Below are positions 57,052 through 64,000 of a stretch of DNA of 64,000 bases, one piece after another; position 1 is the first letter of the stretch; every line of letters begins with the position of its first letter. The stretch is from Actinocatenispora comari. Lineage in GTDB: Bacteria; Actinomycetota; Actinomycetes; Mycobacteriales; Micromonosporaceae. The translations under genes and the position numbers were made by a program. The notes under the pieces are model-generated. The model made no database searches. It was given only the letters and a program-made list of their open reading frames with translations, and was not told the DNA's origin. The stretch is from assembly GCF_017312725.1 (NCBI RefSeq), contig NZ_BOPO01000073.1:1-64000 (forward strand), given 5' to 3'.

Positions 57052-57762
57052 TCAGGCGCCCGGTTTCGGGGTGGCGCGGTAGAGGCGCACCGAGACGGCG
57101 GCGAGCCAGGCCCAGGCGATCAGCACCCCGGCGGTGAACCCGAGCACGACCGGGGCGCTGCTCGAACCGCTGGTGATCCCGGCGAACGACAGCAGGAACA
57201 GCACGCCGCTCAGTGCCGAGTAGAGCGCGAAGCCGCGCTGCCCGAGCCGAACGCACCGGCGGGCGAACACCAGGCAGGCGGCGATCAGGCACAGGAACCC
57301 GAGGCCGCCGGCGGCGAGGTGCAGCAGCCCGTGCCAGGAGACCTCGGTGGACTTCCCCGCCGGGGTACCGGCCGGGAAGCCGTTCGCCGGATCGGCGACG
57401 AACGCGCCGGCCAGCACGAGGCCGATCCCGTACCCGCCGACCAGCCGCGGCACCCACCGGCAGCCGGGCGTGCCGGAAAGCGCCCGGTGCATGCCGACCG
57501 CGGCCGCGAGCACCATCGCGCCGGACAGCACCAGGTTGGCGATCTGGACCCAGCCGAAGCTGCCGTTCGCGAGCAGGCTCCAGTCGTGGTGGGCCAGGTC
57601 GAAGCCGGGCCGGGTCACCGCCTGGATCAGGCTCACCAGCACGTAGAACGGGCCCGCCAGGACGCCGTAGCCGAGCAGCGAGCGGGTGACCGCGCGGTCC
57701 CGGTCGCACGTCTGCCGGCCGGACAGCGGTGCCGCCCCGGCCGGCCGCGAGGGTGTCGTCAT
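57052..57762 (-). CDS. DUF998-family membrane protein
   Basis: Protein of 236 aa with six hydrophobic segments (YGVLAGPFYVLVSLIQAV, IANLVLSGAMVLAAAVG, VGGYGIGLVLAGAFVAD, LLHLAAGGLGFLCLIAACL, SALSGVLFLLSFAG, FTAGVLIAWAWLAAVSV), matching DUF998 proteins of unknown function. The loop FVADPANGFPAGTP is the most conserved part. GGGAGG before ATG. It is divergent from a TetR regulator, and the palindrome between them makes it the likely target. Confidence 0.85.
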   Translation of the reverse strand: MTTPSRPAGAAPLSGRQTCDRDRAVTRSLLGYGVLAGPFYVLVSLIQAVTRPGFDLAHHDWSLLANGSFGWVQIANLVLSGAMVLAAAVGMHRALSGTPGCRWVPRLVGGYGIGLVLAGAFVADPANGFPAGTPAGKSTEVSWHGLLHLAAGGLGFLCLIAACLVFARRCVRLGQRGFALYSALSGVLFLLSFAGITSGSSSAPVVLGFTAGVLIAWAWLAAVSVRLYRATPKPGA

Positions 57763-57799
57763 GTCGACCTCCCAGATTGGACTGCCTCGTCTTGTTCAT

Positions 57800-57835
57800 T
57801 GGACTAGTCAGTACCGAGTGGACTGGACAGTACCG
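57800..57835. repeat. Direct repeat of TetR half sites
   Basis: TGGACTAGTCAGTACCG (57800-57816) and TGGACTGGACAGTACCG (57819-57835) agree at 15 of 17 positions, 19 bp apart. The second copy is the left half of the nested palindrome, so one extra half site extends the operator towards the DUF998 gene. Confidence 0.6.
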
Positions 57836-57855
57836 TACGAGTACTGTTCAGTCCA
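57819..57855. promoter_or_regulatory. TetR operator, 37-bp nested palindrome
   Basis: Outer arms TGGACTG (57819-57825) and CAGTCCA (57849-57855) and inner arms ACAGTAC (57827-57833) and GTACTGT (57841-57847) are each perfect, about a 7-bp centre. It lies 29 nt upstream of the TetR start and between the divergent genes. Confidence 0.75.
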
Positions 57856-57883
57856 GTACGGCGGATCGAGGAGAGGCGAGAAA

Positions 57884-58579
57884 ATGGGCGAACCGGCCGA
57901 CAACACCCGCACCGACGAGCTGATCATCCGGATCGGCCGAGGTGCATCGGGAGACTCGGCCGGCCCGACCGGCAAGCGAGCGGCGATCGTGCAGGCCGCC
58001 ACCGGGCTGTTCCTGCGGCAGGGCTACCAGGGCACCAGCACCGACCAGATCGCCGCCGTGGCGGCGGTGTCCAAGCAGACCGTCTACAACCAGTTCCGGG
58101 ACAAGAAGACGCTGTTCGCCGAGATCATCCTGGGCGTCACCGCGACCGCCGAACGCTTCGCCGCCGAGCTGCCGAACGAGATCACCGGCGTCCGCGCCGC
58201 CGACGACGTCGAGCCGGCGCTGCGGTCACTGGCCCACCGGTACCTGTCGACGGTGCTCAACCCGCAGGTGCTGGCGCTGCGCCGGCTGATCATCGGCGAG
58301 GCGAGCCGGTTCCCCGAGCTGGCCAGTGAGTACCACCGGCGCGCCCCCGCCCGGGTGCTCGCGGCGCTGGCCGACGTGTTCTCCCGGCTGGCCGACCGGG
58401 GGCTGCTCACCGGCGACCCGTCCGACGCCGCCGAGGACTTCGCCTTCCTGGTCCTCGGCCCGGCGCTGGACCACGGCATGTTCCACGTCGACGACGACCC
58501 GATGCCCGAACCGGCCGTCCGGCGCGCCGCCGACCGCGCCGTCGCCGTCTTCCTCGCCGGCTACCGCCGCCCGAGCTGA
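57884..58579 (+). CDS. TetR-family transcriptional regulator
   Basis: Repressor of 231 aa. The N-terminal helix-turn-helix is complete (RAAIVQAATGLFLRQGYQGT, IAAVAAVSKQTVYNQFRDK), preceded by an acidic tail; the C-terminal ligand domain (YLSTVLNPQVLALRRLIIGE onwards) resembles the TetR_C AefR-like group. GAGGAGAGGCG precedes ATG. The operator lies directly upstream and probably covers both divergent promoters. Confidence 0.93.
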   Translation: MGEPADNTRTDELIIRIGRGASGDSAGPTGKRAAIVQAATGLFLRQGYQGTSTDQIAAVAAVSKQTVYNQFRDKKTLFAEIILGVTATAERFAAELPNEITGVRAADDVEPALRSLAHRYLSTVLNPQVLALRRLIIGEASRFPELASEYHRRAPARVLAALADVFSRLADRGLLTGDPSDAAEDFAFLVLGPALDHGMFHVDDDPMPEPAVRRAADRAVAVFLAGYRRPS

Positions 58580-58610
58580 TCCCGGCCACGGCGGCGTTCG
58601 GCCCGGAGCG

Positions 58611-59516
58611 TCAGTCGTCGGACGGGCGCGGGCGGCTGGCGCGGCGCTGCGCGAGCTGCGCCGCCCGGTCGGCCCGGGCCAGCTCCCGCCGCGCCGTCCT
58701 GGCCCGCTCCCGGGCTGCCTGCTGCTCGCGGCCGGCCCGGTCGAGTTCGCTGCTCAGCTCGGCGATCCGCCGCTCCGCCGCCCGGACCGCGCTCTGCGCG
58801 TCGGCAAGCTGCCGCTCCGCCGCCGCCCGCGCCTCGGTACTGGCCGACAGTGCCCGCTCCGCCTCGACGTCGCGGCCGGACCGGGACGCGCGACCGCGGC
58901 CGGACCGGCCCCCGGCCGCGGTGTCGGCCGTCCCGCCGGACCGGGCGGCGCGGGAGCGGCCGCCCGACCCACCCCGACGGGCCGCGGCGGCTCCGAGCTC
59001 GACCACCTCTCCCCCGGCGGCACCGTCGCCGGCAGTGGTGGTGACCGCGGCCAACCCGGTACTGGTGAGCGGCCGGTCCAGGCGGCCCCGGATCCAGCGC
59101 TGGCCGGCCTGCGCGTCGGCGACCACCGCATGCAGCGTCTGCTCCACCTCGCGGCGCGCGTCCGCGCCGAGCGGGTGCCCGGCGTCGGCCGCCAGCCGCG
59201 CCGCCGCCCCGACCAGTACCGGAATCAGCTGTCGCTGTTCGGCCGACAGCGCGCGGATCCGGGAGCCGTCCAGGTCGCGGTACGCGGTGCGCAGCTCCTC
59301 GCCCAACCCCAGCAGCCGCTCGGCCTCGCCAGAGCGGGCACGGGCGAGCAGGTTGCCGGCCCAGGCCGGCACGGTGGGCCGGCGCAGCGCACGGATCGAG
59401 GCGGCCAGCTCCCGGTCGCCGCTGGAGCGGGCCGCCTTCTCCCGTTCGGTGCGGGCCGCGGTGAACTGCTCCGGCGGCAGCGCGTACAGCTGGTCGGCGA
59501 CGGCATCCAGATCCAC
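58611..59516 (-). CDS. Unknown actinobacterial protein with C-terminal coiled coil
   Basis: Protein of 301 aa. The N-terminal part (VDLDAVADQLYALPPEQF, then TVPAWAGNLLARAR) is conserved among actinomycetes but has no function known to me. A Gly/Arg/Ser-rich linker (about residues 185-225) leads to a long coiled coil rich in Ala, Glu and Arg (AERQLADAQSAVRAAERRIA and following). GTG at 59516 is preferred, as homologous proteins start with this LD-VADQLY segment; the longer open frame adds 26 unrelated residues. No signal peptide. It may be a structural or DNA-associated protein. Confidence 0.7.
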   Translation of the reverse strand: MDLDAVADQLYALPPEQFTAARTEREKAARSSGDRELAASIRALRRPTVPAWAGNLLARARSGEAERLLGLGEELRTAYRDLDGSRIRALSAEQRQLIPVLVGAAARLAADAGHPLGADARREVEQTLHAVVADAQAGQRWIRGRLDRPLTSTGLAAVTTTAGDGAAGGEVVELGAAAARRGGSGGRSRAARSGGTADTAAGGRSGRGRASRSGRDVEAERALSASTEARAAAERQLADAQSAVRAAERRIAELSSELDRAGREQQAARERARTARRELARADRAAQLAQRRASRPRPSDD

Positions 59517-59627
59517 GACGCAACACCATCCGCTCGTCTCGGCGACCCCCGCCACGACGTCGATGCACCAGCGTACGACGCGACCGGCGGCCACACCGGC
59601 CGCAACCGCAAGCTCACCCGCCGCGGG

Positions 59628-60281
59628 TCAGGCTCCGGAGCCGTCGAGGTAGGCGAGCACCGCCCGGACCCGGCGGTTGGTGTCGTCGGCCGCGGCGATG
59701 CCGAGCTTGGCGAAGATCGACGTGGTGTACTTGCTGATCGCGCCCTCGCTCAGGAACAGCCGGGCCGCGATCGCGGCGTTGGACAGCCCCTCCGCCATCA
59801 GCTCGAGCACCGAGCGTTCCCGGTCGGTCAGCGCGGCCAGCGGATCCACCCGGGTCGGCCGGCCGAGCAGCTTGGCGACCACCGTGGGGTCCAGCGCGGT
59901 ACCGCCGTCCGCGACCCGTTGCAGCGCGTCGGTGAACTGGTCGGCATCCAGCACCCGATCCTTGAGCTGGTAACCGATCCCGCCGCGCTCGTCGGCCAGC
60001 AGCTCGCGCGCGTAGAGCTGCTCGACGTGCTGGGAGAGGATCAGCACCGGCAGGCCCGGGATCTGCCGGCGGGCCGCGAGCGCCGCCTGCAGCCCCTCGT
60101 CGGAGAACGTCGGCGGCAGCCGGACGTCCACGATGGCCACGTCGGGACGGTGGGTGAGCAGCGCGTCGAGCGCCTCCGGTCCGCTGCCGACCGCGGCGAC
60201 GACGGTGTGCCCGTACGCCTCGACCAGCCGCACCAGCCCGTCCCGCAACAGGAACAGGTCCTCGGCTACGACAACGCGCAT
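59628..60281 (-). CDS. NarL/LuxR-type response regulator
   Basis: Protein of 217 aa: receiver domain with VVVAEDLFLL (acidic pair), phospho-acceptor Asp in VAIVDVRLPPTFSDEGL, and Lys in YQLKDRVLD; C-terminal LuxR helix-turn-helix (LTDRERSVLELMAEGLSNAA, EGAISKYTTSIFAKLG). Its start overlaps the 3' end of the histidine-kinase gene by 16 nt, so the pair is a two-component system in one transcript. Target unknown. Confidence 0.93.
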   Translation of the reverse strand: MRVVVAEDLFLLRDGLVRLVEAYGHTVVAAVGSGPEALDALLTHRPDVAIVDVRLPPTFSDEGLQAALAARRQIPGLPVLILSQHVEQLYARELLADERGGIGYQLKDRVLDADQFTDALQRVADGGTALDPTVVAKLLGRPTRVDPLAALTDRERSVLELMAEGLSNAAIAARLFLSEGAISKYTTSIFAKLGIAAADDTNRRVRAVLAYLDGSGA

Positions 60282-61672
60282 GGCACCGCCACCGTGATCC
60301 GGCTCGGCCCACCGGCCGGGCTGTCGATGCGCAGCACTCCGCCGAACGCCGCCATCCGCCGCTCGATCCCGGCGAGCCCCGACCCGGCTTGCCCCGACCC
60401 GGCCGACCCCGACCCGGCTTGCTGCGACCCGGCTGGCCGGGTGCCCGGTGGAGTACCGCCGGGTTCGGTTGCGGCGGCACCGATGCCGCCGACGCCGTCG
60501 TCGGTCACCGTCGCGGTCAGCACCCGCTCACCGTAGTCCAGGTCGATCTCCACCCGGCTCGCCCGGGCGTGCTTGACCGCGTTCGCGAGCAGCTCGGCGA
60601 CGGCGAAGTACATCGCCGACTCGACCGGCCGCTCCGGCCGCGCCGGTACGGTGCTGCGCACCTCGACCGGGAGCGCGGCGTCCAGGGCCAGCGCCCGTAC
60701 CGCGTCGACCAGGCCGCGCTCGGCGAGCACCGGCGGGTTGATGCCGCGGACCAGCGAGCGCAGTTCGGCCAGCGCGGCGGCCGACGAGCTCCGGGCCTGG
60801 GCCAGGATCTGCTTGGCCTTGTCCGGGTCCTCGTCGACCAGCCGTTCCGCGGCACCCATCGACATGCCCAGGGCGACCAGCCGGGCCTGCGCCCCGTCGT
60901 GCAGGCCGCGCTCGATCCGCTCCAGTTCGGCTGCCTGGTTCTGGGTCAGGTCGGCCCGGATCGCCTCCAACTCCTCCACCCGCCGGCCCAGCGACCGCGG
61001 CGACGCGCCGAGCAGCCGTACCCCGAGCGGGCCGAGCAGCCGCCACCCGAACGGCGCCGCGGCCAGGCCCACGACGCACAGCGCGATCCCGCACCCGAGG
61101 AGTCCGGCCTGGGTGAGCAGGTAGCCGCCGGCGGCCAGACAGGCCAGCGGGGCGGCCGCGGCCGGCAGCACGGTGACGGCGGCGACCAGCAGCCAGAGCG
61201 CGTCGCGGCGCAGTTGCGGGTCGTGGTGCCGGGCGTCCAGCGAGGCCCGGCGGCGGGCCTCGCGCTCCGACTCGTGGTAGGCGTAGCCGTTCCACCAGAA
61301 GCCGGTGGCCATCCGGGTCACCGGCAGCACCGGGTTGTACCGCGGCTCGACCGTCACGCCCAGCCAGCGGCGCGCCGCCCAGCGGGCCGCCCGGCTCAAC
61401 GGACGGCCCAGGAACGCCACCACGAACCAGCCGGCGGCACCGGTCCAGAGCAAGGTCATCGCGATCTCGCCGACGAACACCAGCACGAGCACCGCCAGCG
61501 GCGCGGACAGGTCGGCCGACCAGGTCCGGGCAAACCGGAAACCGAAGAACGCGACGGGCACCGCGATCGCCGGCAGCACACCGGTCACCCCGGTGACCAC
61601 CGCCGACCGGTACAGCCCGTGGCCGACGGCGCGCGCCCACCGCGCCGGTCCGACCTCGGCAGAGCCTGTCAT
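60266..61672 (-). CDS. Sensor histidine kinase (HisKA_3 type)
   Basis: Kinase of 468 aa. Several N-terminal membrane segments (VVTGVTGVLPAIAVPVAFFG, LAVLVLVFVGEIAMTLLW, LLVAAVTVLPAAAAPLACL, LTQAGLLGCGIALCVVGL) precede the DHp region, with the phosphoacceptor His258 in IERGLHDGAQARL, and a HATPase domain (VAELLANAVKHARAS, VTDDGVGGI, LAGIERRMAAFGG). Between the last two motifs lies a Gly/Ser/Ala/Gln repeat insertion in the ATP lid. Start at 61672 (MTGSAEVG), with GGGAGGGG upstream; earlier ATGs lack it. It should sense an envelope signal and phosphorylate the adjacent response regulator. Confidence 0.92.
   Translation of the reverse strand: MTGSAEVGPARWARAVGHGLYRSAVVTGVTGVLPAIAVPVAFFGFRFARTWSADLSAPLAVLVLVFVGEIAMTLLWTGAAGWFVVAFLGRPLSRAARWAARRWLGVTVEPRYNPVLPVTRMATGFWWNGYAYHESEREARRRASLDARHHDPQLRRDALWLLVAAVTVLPAAAAPLACLAAGGYLLTQAGLLGCGIALCVVGLAAAPFGWRLLGPLGVRLLGASPRSLGRRVEELEAIRADLTQNQAAELERIERGLHDGAQARLVALGMSMGAAERLVDEDPDKAKQILAQARSSSAAALAELRSLVRGINPPVLAERGLVDAVRALALDAALPVEVRSTVPARPERPVESAMYFAVAELLANAVKHARASRVEIDLDYGERVLTATVTDDGVGGIGAAATEPGGTPPGTRPAGSQQAGSGSAGSGQAGSGLAGIERRMAAFGGVLRIDSPAGGPSRITVAVPCALS
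60377..60436 (-). repeat. 15-bp tandem repeat within the kinase ATP lid
   Basis: Four 15-bp units; the first and third are identical (CCCCGACCCGGCTTG), the second and fourth differ by a few bases. They encode five-residue units of the QAGSG kind and keep the frame, lengthening the flexible ATP lid by about 20 residues. Confidence 0.8.
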
Positions 61673-61760
61673 CCCCGTCCCCTCCCGCATCGTCGCCATT
61701 GTCGCAACCGGCACCGGGCCGCTCCGCCGTACGCGCCGGCCGTTCGGGCGCCGGTGCCGG

Positions 61761-62012
61761 TCATGCCGGTTCCGTCCCGTTCAGCGGCTGGCCGGCCGGT
61801 GCCGCCGGTTCGCGGGCGGTGCGGCGCAGCGCCACCACGCCGCTGACCGCGAGTACGGCGCCGACCCCGGCGAGCGAGACGCCGTGGATCGACAGTCCGA
61901 GGTCGAACGTCTCGGACAGCCCGGTCAGCACCGCCCCGGCCAGGACGAACGAGCCGCCCAGGATGGTCCGCAGTCGCGCCGGGACCCGGTTCAACAGCAA
62001 CAGCAGCAACAC
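61761..62012 (-). CDS. Small membrane protein, two helices
   Basis: Protein of 83 aa: Leu-rich start (LLLLLLNRVPARLRTILGGS), helix SFVLAGAVLTGLSETF, helix GVSLAGVGAVLAVSGVVAL, then a hydrophilic tail (RRTAREPAAPAGQPL). GTG at 62012 with GGAG 8 nt upstream. Not recognised. It lies just upstream of the kinase genes on the same strand; the gap of 88 nt leaves co-transcription possible. Confidence 0.6.
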   Translation of the reverse strand: MLLLLLLNRVPARLRTILGGSFVLAGAVLTGLSETFDLGLSIHGVSLAGVGAVLAVSGVVALRRTAREPAAPAGQPLNGTEPA

Positions 62013-62178
62013 TTCTCGGCTCCGTTCGGTTCGTCCCCGGCGGTACTGCCGGGCGACACCGACGACGCTACGAAGCGGGCGGCGCGGCCGGTATCCGTCC
62101 ACGCCCCGGCTCGGGTGGGCCCAGCCCCACCCCGTCGTACCGGGCCGCCGCGGGCCCGGTTGTGGCACGATCTCCCGG

Positions 62179-63192
62179 ATGCCCCCGCACTCCCCGCGCC
62201 GACGCTGGTGGCGCCGGGTCCTGGTCCTGGCGCTCGGTCTGCTCGCCGCGGCGCTGCTGGTCGTGGCGGCGGGTGGCGTGGCGCTGCAGGTCGAGGGCGG
62301 CGGGACGGTTCCGGCCGCGGCGCGCGGCACCGGGCACGACGCCGAGTGGCTCGGCCACGCCTGGCTCGACGGCCGGAAGCGTCAGTCCGATGTGGACCGG
62401 CTGGCCGCCCGGTTGCGGCACACCGGCATCCGCGACCTGTACGTGCACGCCGGCCCGTTCCGCGACGACGGCAGCCTCGATCCGGCGCTGCGGCCGAAGG
62501 CCCGCTGGCTGGTCACCGCGCTGCACCGGGCGCTGCCGGGGGTCCGCGTGCAGGCCTGGCTCGGCGCCCACCCGGTGCCGGGCCAGCTGCGCCTGAACTC
62601 GCCGCGGACCCGGGCCGCGATCCTCGTCTCGGTACGGCAGGTGCTGGGTGACGGGTTCGACGGGGTGCACTACGACTTCGAGCCGGTCGCCGAGGGCGAC
62701 GCCGACCTGGCCACCCTGCTCGCCGCGAGCCGGCGGCTGACCCGCCGGTACCACGCCGTGCTCTCGCTGTCGGCGAGCCTGCTCGCGCCGGTGCCGGGGC
62801 TCGCCACCGCGATCCGGGCGCTGCCCGGTGGGCCGCGCGGCGTCTGGTCGGCCGGCTACCTGCACCGGCTGTCCAGCCACGTCGACCAGGTCGCGGTGAT
62901 GCTGTACGACAGCTGCCTGCCCACCGCGACCAGCTACGCCGGGTACGTGCGGCGGGCCACCGGGCTGGCGCTGCGGGCGGTGCCGGACCGGGTCGCGCTG
63001 CTGATCGGCGTACCGGCCTACCACGACCGCACCGCCTGCCACCGCGGCAACGCCGAGACGATGGCCGCCGCGCTGCGCGGGGTTCGGCTGGCGCTCGGCG
63101 GCCGGCCGCAGCGCAGGTTCGGCGTCGCGCTCTACGTCGACTTCGCGGCCACCGCCGCGGACTGGGCCAGCTACCGCACCGACTGGGCCTGA
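62179..63192 (+). CDS. Secreted GH18-like TIM-barrel protein
   Basis: Protein of 337 aa with a signal anchor (RVLVLALGLLAAALLVVAAG) and a barrel similar to chitinase-like families: LYVHAGPFRDDG, VRVQAWLGAHPV, then FDGVHYDFEPVAEGD, whose D-x-x-x-x-D-x-E spacing resembles the GH18 active-site strand with Glu as acid, and QVAVMLYDSCLPT and VALLIGVPAYHDRT further on. The N-acetyl substrate cannot be named. ATG at 62179 follows CACGAT by 7 nt. It may be active on cell-wall or exopolysaccharide HexNAc. Confidence 0.78.
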   Translation: MPPHSPRRRWWRRVLVLALGLLAAALLVVAAGGVALQVEGGGTVPAAARGTGHDAEWLGHAWLDGRKRQSDVDRLAARLRHTGIRDLYVHAGPFRDDGSLDPALRPKARWLVTALHRALPGVRVQAWLGAHPVPGQLRLNSPRTRAAILVSVRQVLGDGFDGVHYDFEPVAEGDADLATLLAASRRLTRRYHAVLSLSASLLAPVPGLATAIRALPGGPRGVWSAGYLHRLSSHVDQVAVMLYDSCLPTATSYAGYVRRATGLALRAVPDRVALLIGVPAYHDRTACHRGNAETMAAALRGVRLALGGRPQRRFGVALYVDFAATAADWASYRTDWA

Positions 63193-63205
63193 CCGGCGGG
63201 CTCGT

Positions 63206-64000
63206 TCAGCGGCGGCGCGGGTGGCGTGGCCGGTCGGGATGCGCCTCGGTGGGAGCACCGACGCCGACCGCGTGCGCGGCGGCGGCGAGCTCGGCCAGGT
63301 CGCGGGGATCCGCCAGCGACCGGCCGGTGAGATCCTGCAGCCGGCGCAGCCGGTACCGGACCGTGTTCGGGTGGCAGTGCAGCACCTCACCGGCGCGCTC
63401 GGCGGAGCCGGCGTGGTCCAGGTAGGCGTCCAGCGTGTCGAGCAGCATGTCCCGGTCGTCGGCGGGCAGCCCGAGCACCGCGCCGAGCACCCGGCTGACC
63501 AACCGGGCGCCCTCGTCCGGTTCGCACACCACCAGCGCCGCCAGCGGGCTCGGACCGAACATGCGCACCTCCGGCGCGCCGGCCGGCACCCCCGCCAGGG
63601 CCGCCCGCGCGAGCCGCAGCGCGCGCGGCGTGTCGGCGAGCGAGTCGTACCGGGGGCTCACGCCGGTGCGCGACTTCGCCACGCCGCGCAGCACGTCGAG
63701 CATCGGCCGGGTCTGGTCGTCCCGCAGCGACACCACACCCACCTGCAGCGCCGGACTGAGCCGCCAGCCGGAGACGATGCCGTCGGCGGCCAGTGCCCGT
63801 TCGACCCCCGGCAGGCTCTCCTCGGCGAAGCCGCGGGTCTGCGCGGCGACCACGACCAGCTGCCCGCCGGGCGGCAGGCCGAGCAGCGCGGCAGCGTCCC
63901 AGGGCGTCGCGTCGGGGCCGGGCTGGCCGGTCAGCAGCGCCTCCACGACCGCCGAGCGGCGCCGCTGCTGGGCGAGCAGCAGCTCGGCGGTCGCGGCCCG
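63206..64000 (-). CDS. PucR-type regulator, 5'-truncated by the window edge
   Basis: The frame is open to base 64000, so the start is missing. The visible 264 residues contain a GGDEF-like/CdaR central part (LVVVAAQTRGFAEESLPGVE, VGVSLRDD-type segment seen as VGVVSLRDDQTR, RALRLARAAL) and the C-terminal PucR helix-turn-helix: LDTLDAYLDHAGSAERAGEV and HPNTVRYRLRRLQDLTG. Such regulators control purine, amino-acid or secondary metabolism genes. Converges on the GH18-like gene with 13 nt between. Confidence 0.88.
   Translation of the reverse strand, partial: RAATAELLLAQQRRRSAVVEALLTGQPGPDATPWDAAALLGLPPGGQLVVVAAQTRGFAEESLPGVERALAADGIVSGWRLSPALQVGVVSLRDDQTRPMLDVLRGVAKSRTGVSPRYDSLADTPRALRLARAALAGVPAGAPEVRMFGPSPLAALVVCEPDEGARLVSRVLGAVLGLPADDRDMLLDTLDAYLDHAGSAERAGEVLHCHPNTVRYRLRRLQDLTGRSLADPRDLAELAAAAHAVGVGAPTEAHPDRPRHPRRR

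Noticed and set aside
59517-59594. N-terminal extension of the unknown coiled-coil protein up to 59594.
   Set aside because: The extra residues (Trp/Cys-containing, VAETSGWCC) do not resemble the conserved N-terminus, which starts at the GTG at 59516.
1-64000. CRISPR arrays, tRNA or rRNA genes, complete insertion sequences and attachment sites.
   Set aside because: I looked for regularly spaced repeats, transposase motifs and tRNA-like segments and saw none; the only tandem repeats are the three arrays listed.

Overview
The window is 64 kb of very GC-rich DNA. Third codon positions are almost all G or C, GTG starts are frequent and neighbouring genes often overlap as ATGA or GTGA. Together with a LuxR/PadR/IclR/ArsR-heavy regulator set, Tat-exported lipoproteins and several leaderless promoters (a -10 box 6-7 nt before the start codon), this points to a high-GC filamentous actinomycete. 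A member of the Micromonosporaceae is my guess; no rRNA or tRNA gene is present to test it. I see about 60 protein genes, two of them cut by the window edges, and no complete IS element, phage or CRISPR array.

Layout. (1) 1-8340: a truncated sortase gene, then a minus-strand sugar-catabolic operon running from a promoter/operator at about 7108 through a secreted GH114 glycosidase, a GH4 glycosidase, a PfkB kinase, a Tat lipoprotein binding protein and two ABC permeases. An LPVTG cell-wall protein gene precedes it. (2) 8780-11828: a winged-helix regulator, a PadR/membrane-protein pair and dipeptidase E. (3) 11904-19082: a seven-gene minus-strand operon headed by an IclR regulator: OPT-family transporter, M29-like aminopeptidase, S33 peptidase, AroM, Asp/Glu racemase-like protein and DUF1177 protein. 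It looks like an uncharacterised peptide or D-amino-acid catabolic module. (4) 19325-30715: mixed accessory genes (PadR plus MacB-like ABC exporter, DHFR-fold protein, GNAT, Tat esterase, SDR, GlxA-type regulator divergent from an MFS transporter, APH-fold kinase, beta-lactamase-fold hydrolase). (5) 30803-35806: a giant secreted S53 (sedolisin) protease with carboxypeptidase-regulatory-like and kelch repeats, divergent from a TrmB/LuxR hybrid regulator.

(6) 35829-51770: a glycan/exopolysaccharide locus. Plus-strand LuxR response regulators, a GT4 enzyme, an unknown protein and a 67-aa DHp-like protein precede a nine-gene minus-strand operon: HexNAc-type nucleotide-sugar dehydrogenase, ATP-grasp ligase, FAD oxidoreductase, sugar transferase, NodB deacetylase, GT4, epimerase, GH18 lipoprotein and a processive-type GT2 synthase. 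A second deacetylase diverges from it. A 16-bp motif, CTMCGTCRWTYGGCGG, occurs four times here: around the first LuxR gene and twice in the divergent promoter region of the biosynthetic operon. In two cases it lies at exactly -51 to -36 from the start codon. I propose it as the operator of this system.

(7) 51853-56943: an arsenic island with ArsM methyltransferase, a 47-aa Cys-rich protein, three ArsR-type regulators, a flavoprotein monooxygenase, ACR3 efflux pump and an internally deleted arsenate reductase remnant. (8) 57052-64000: a DUF998 protein divergent from a TetR regulator over a 37-bp nested palindrome, an unknown coiled-coil protein, a two-component system, a small membrane protein, a secreted GH18-like protein and a truncated PucR-type regulator. 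Strong bidirectional hairpins separate several convergent gene pairs.
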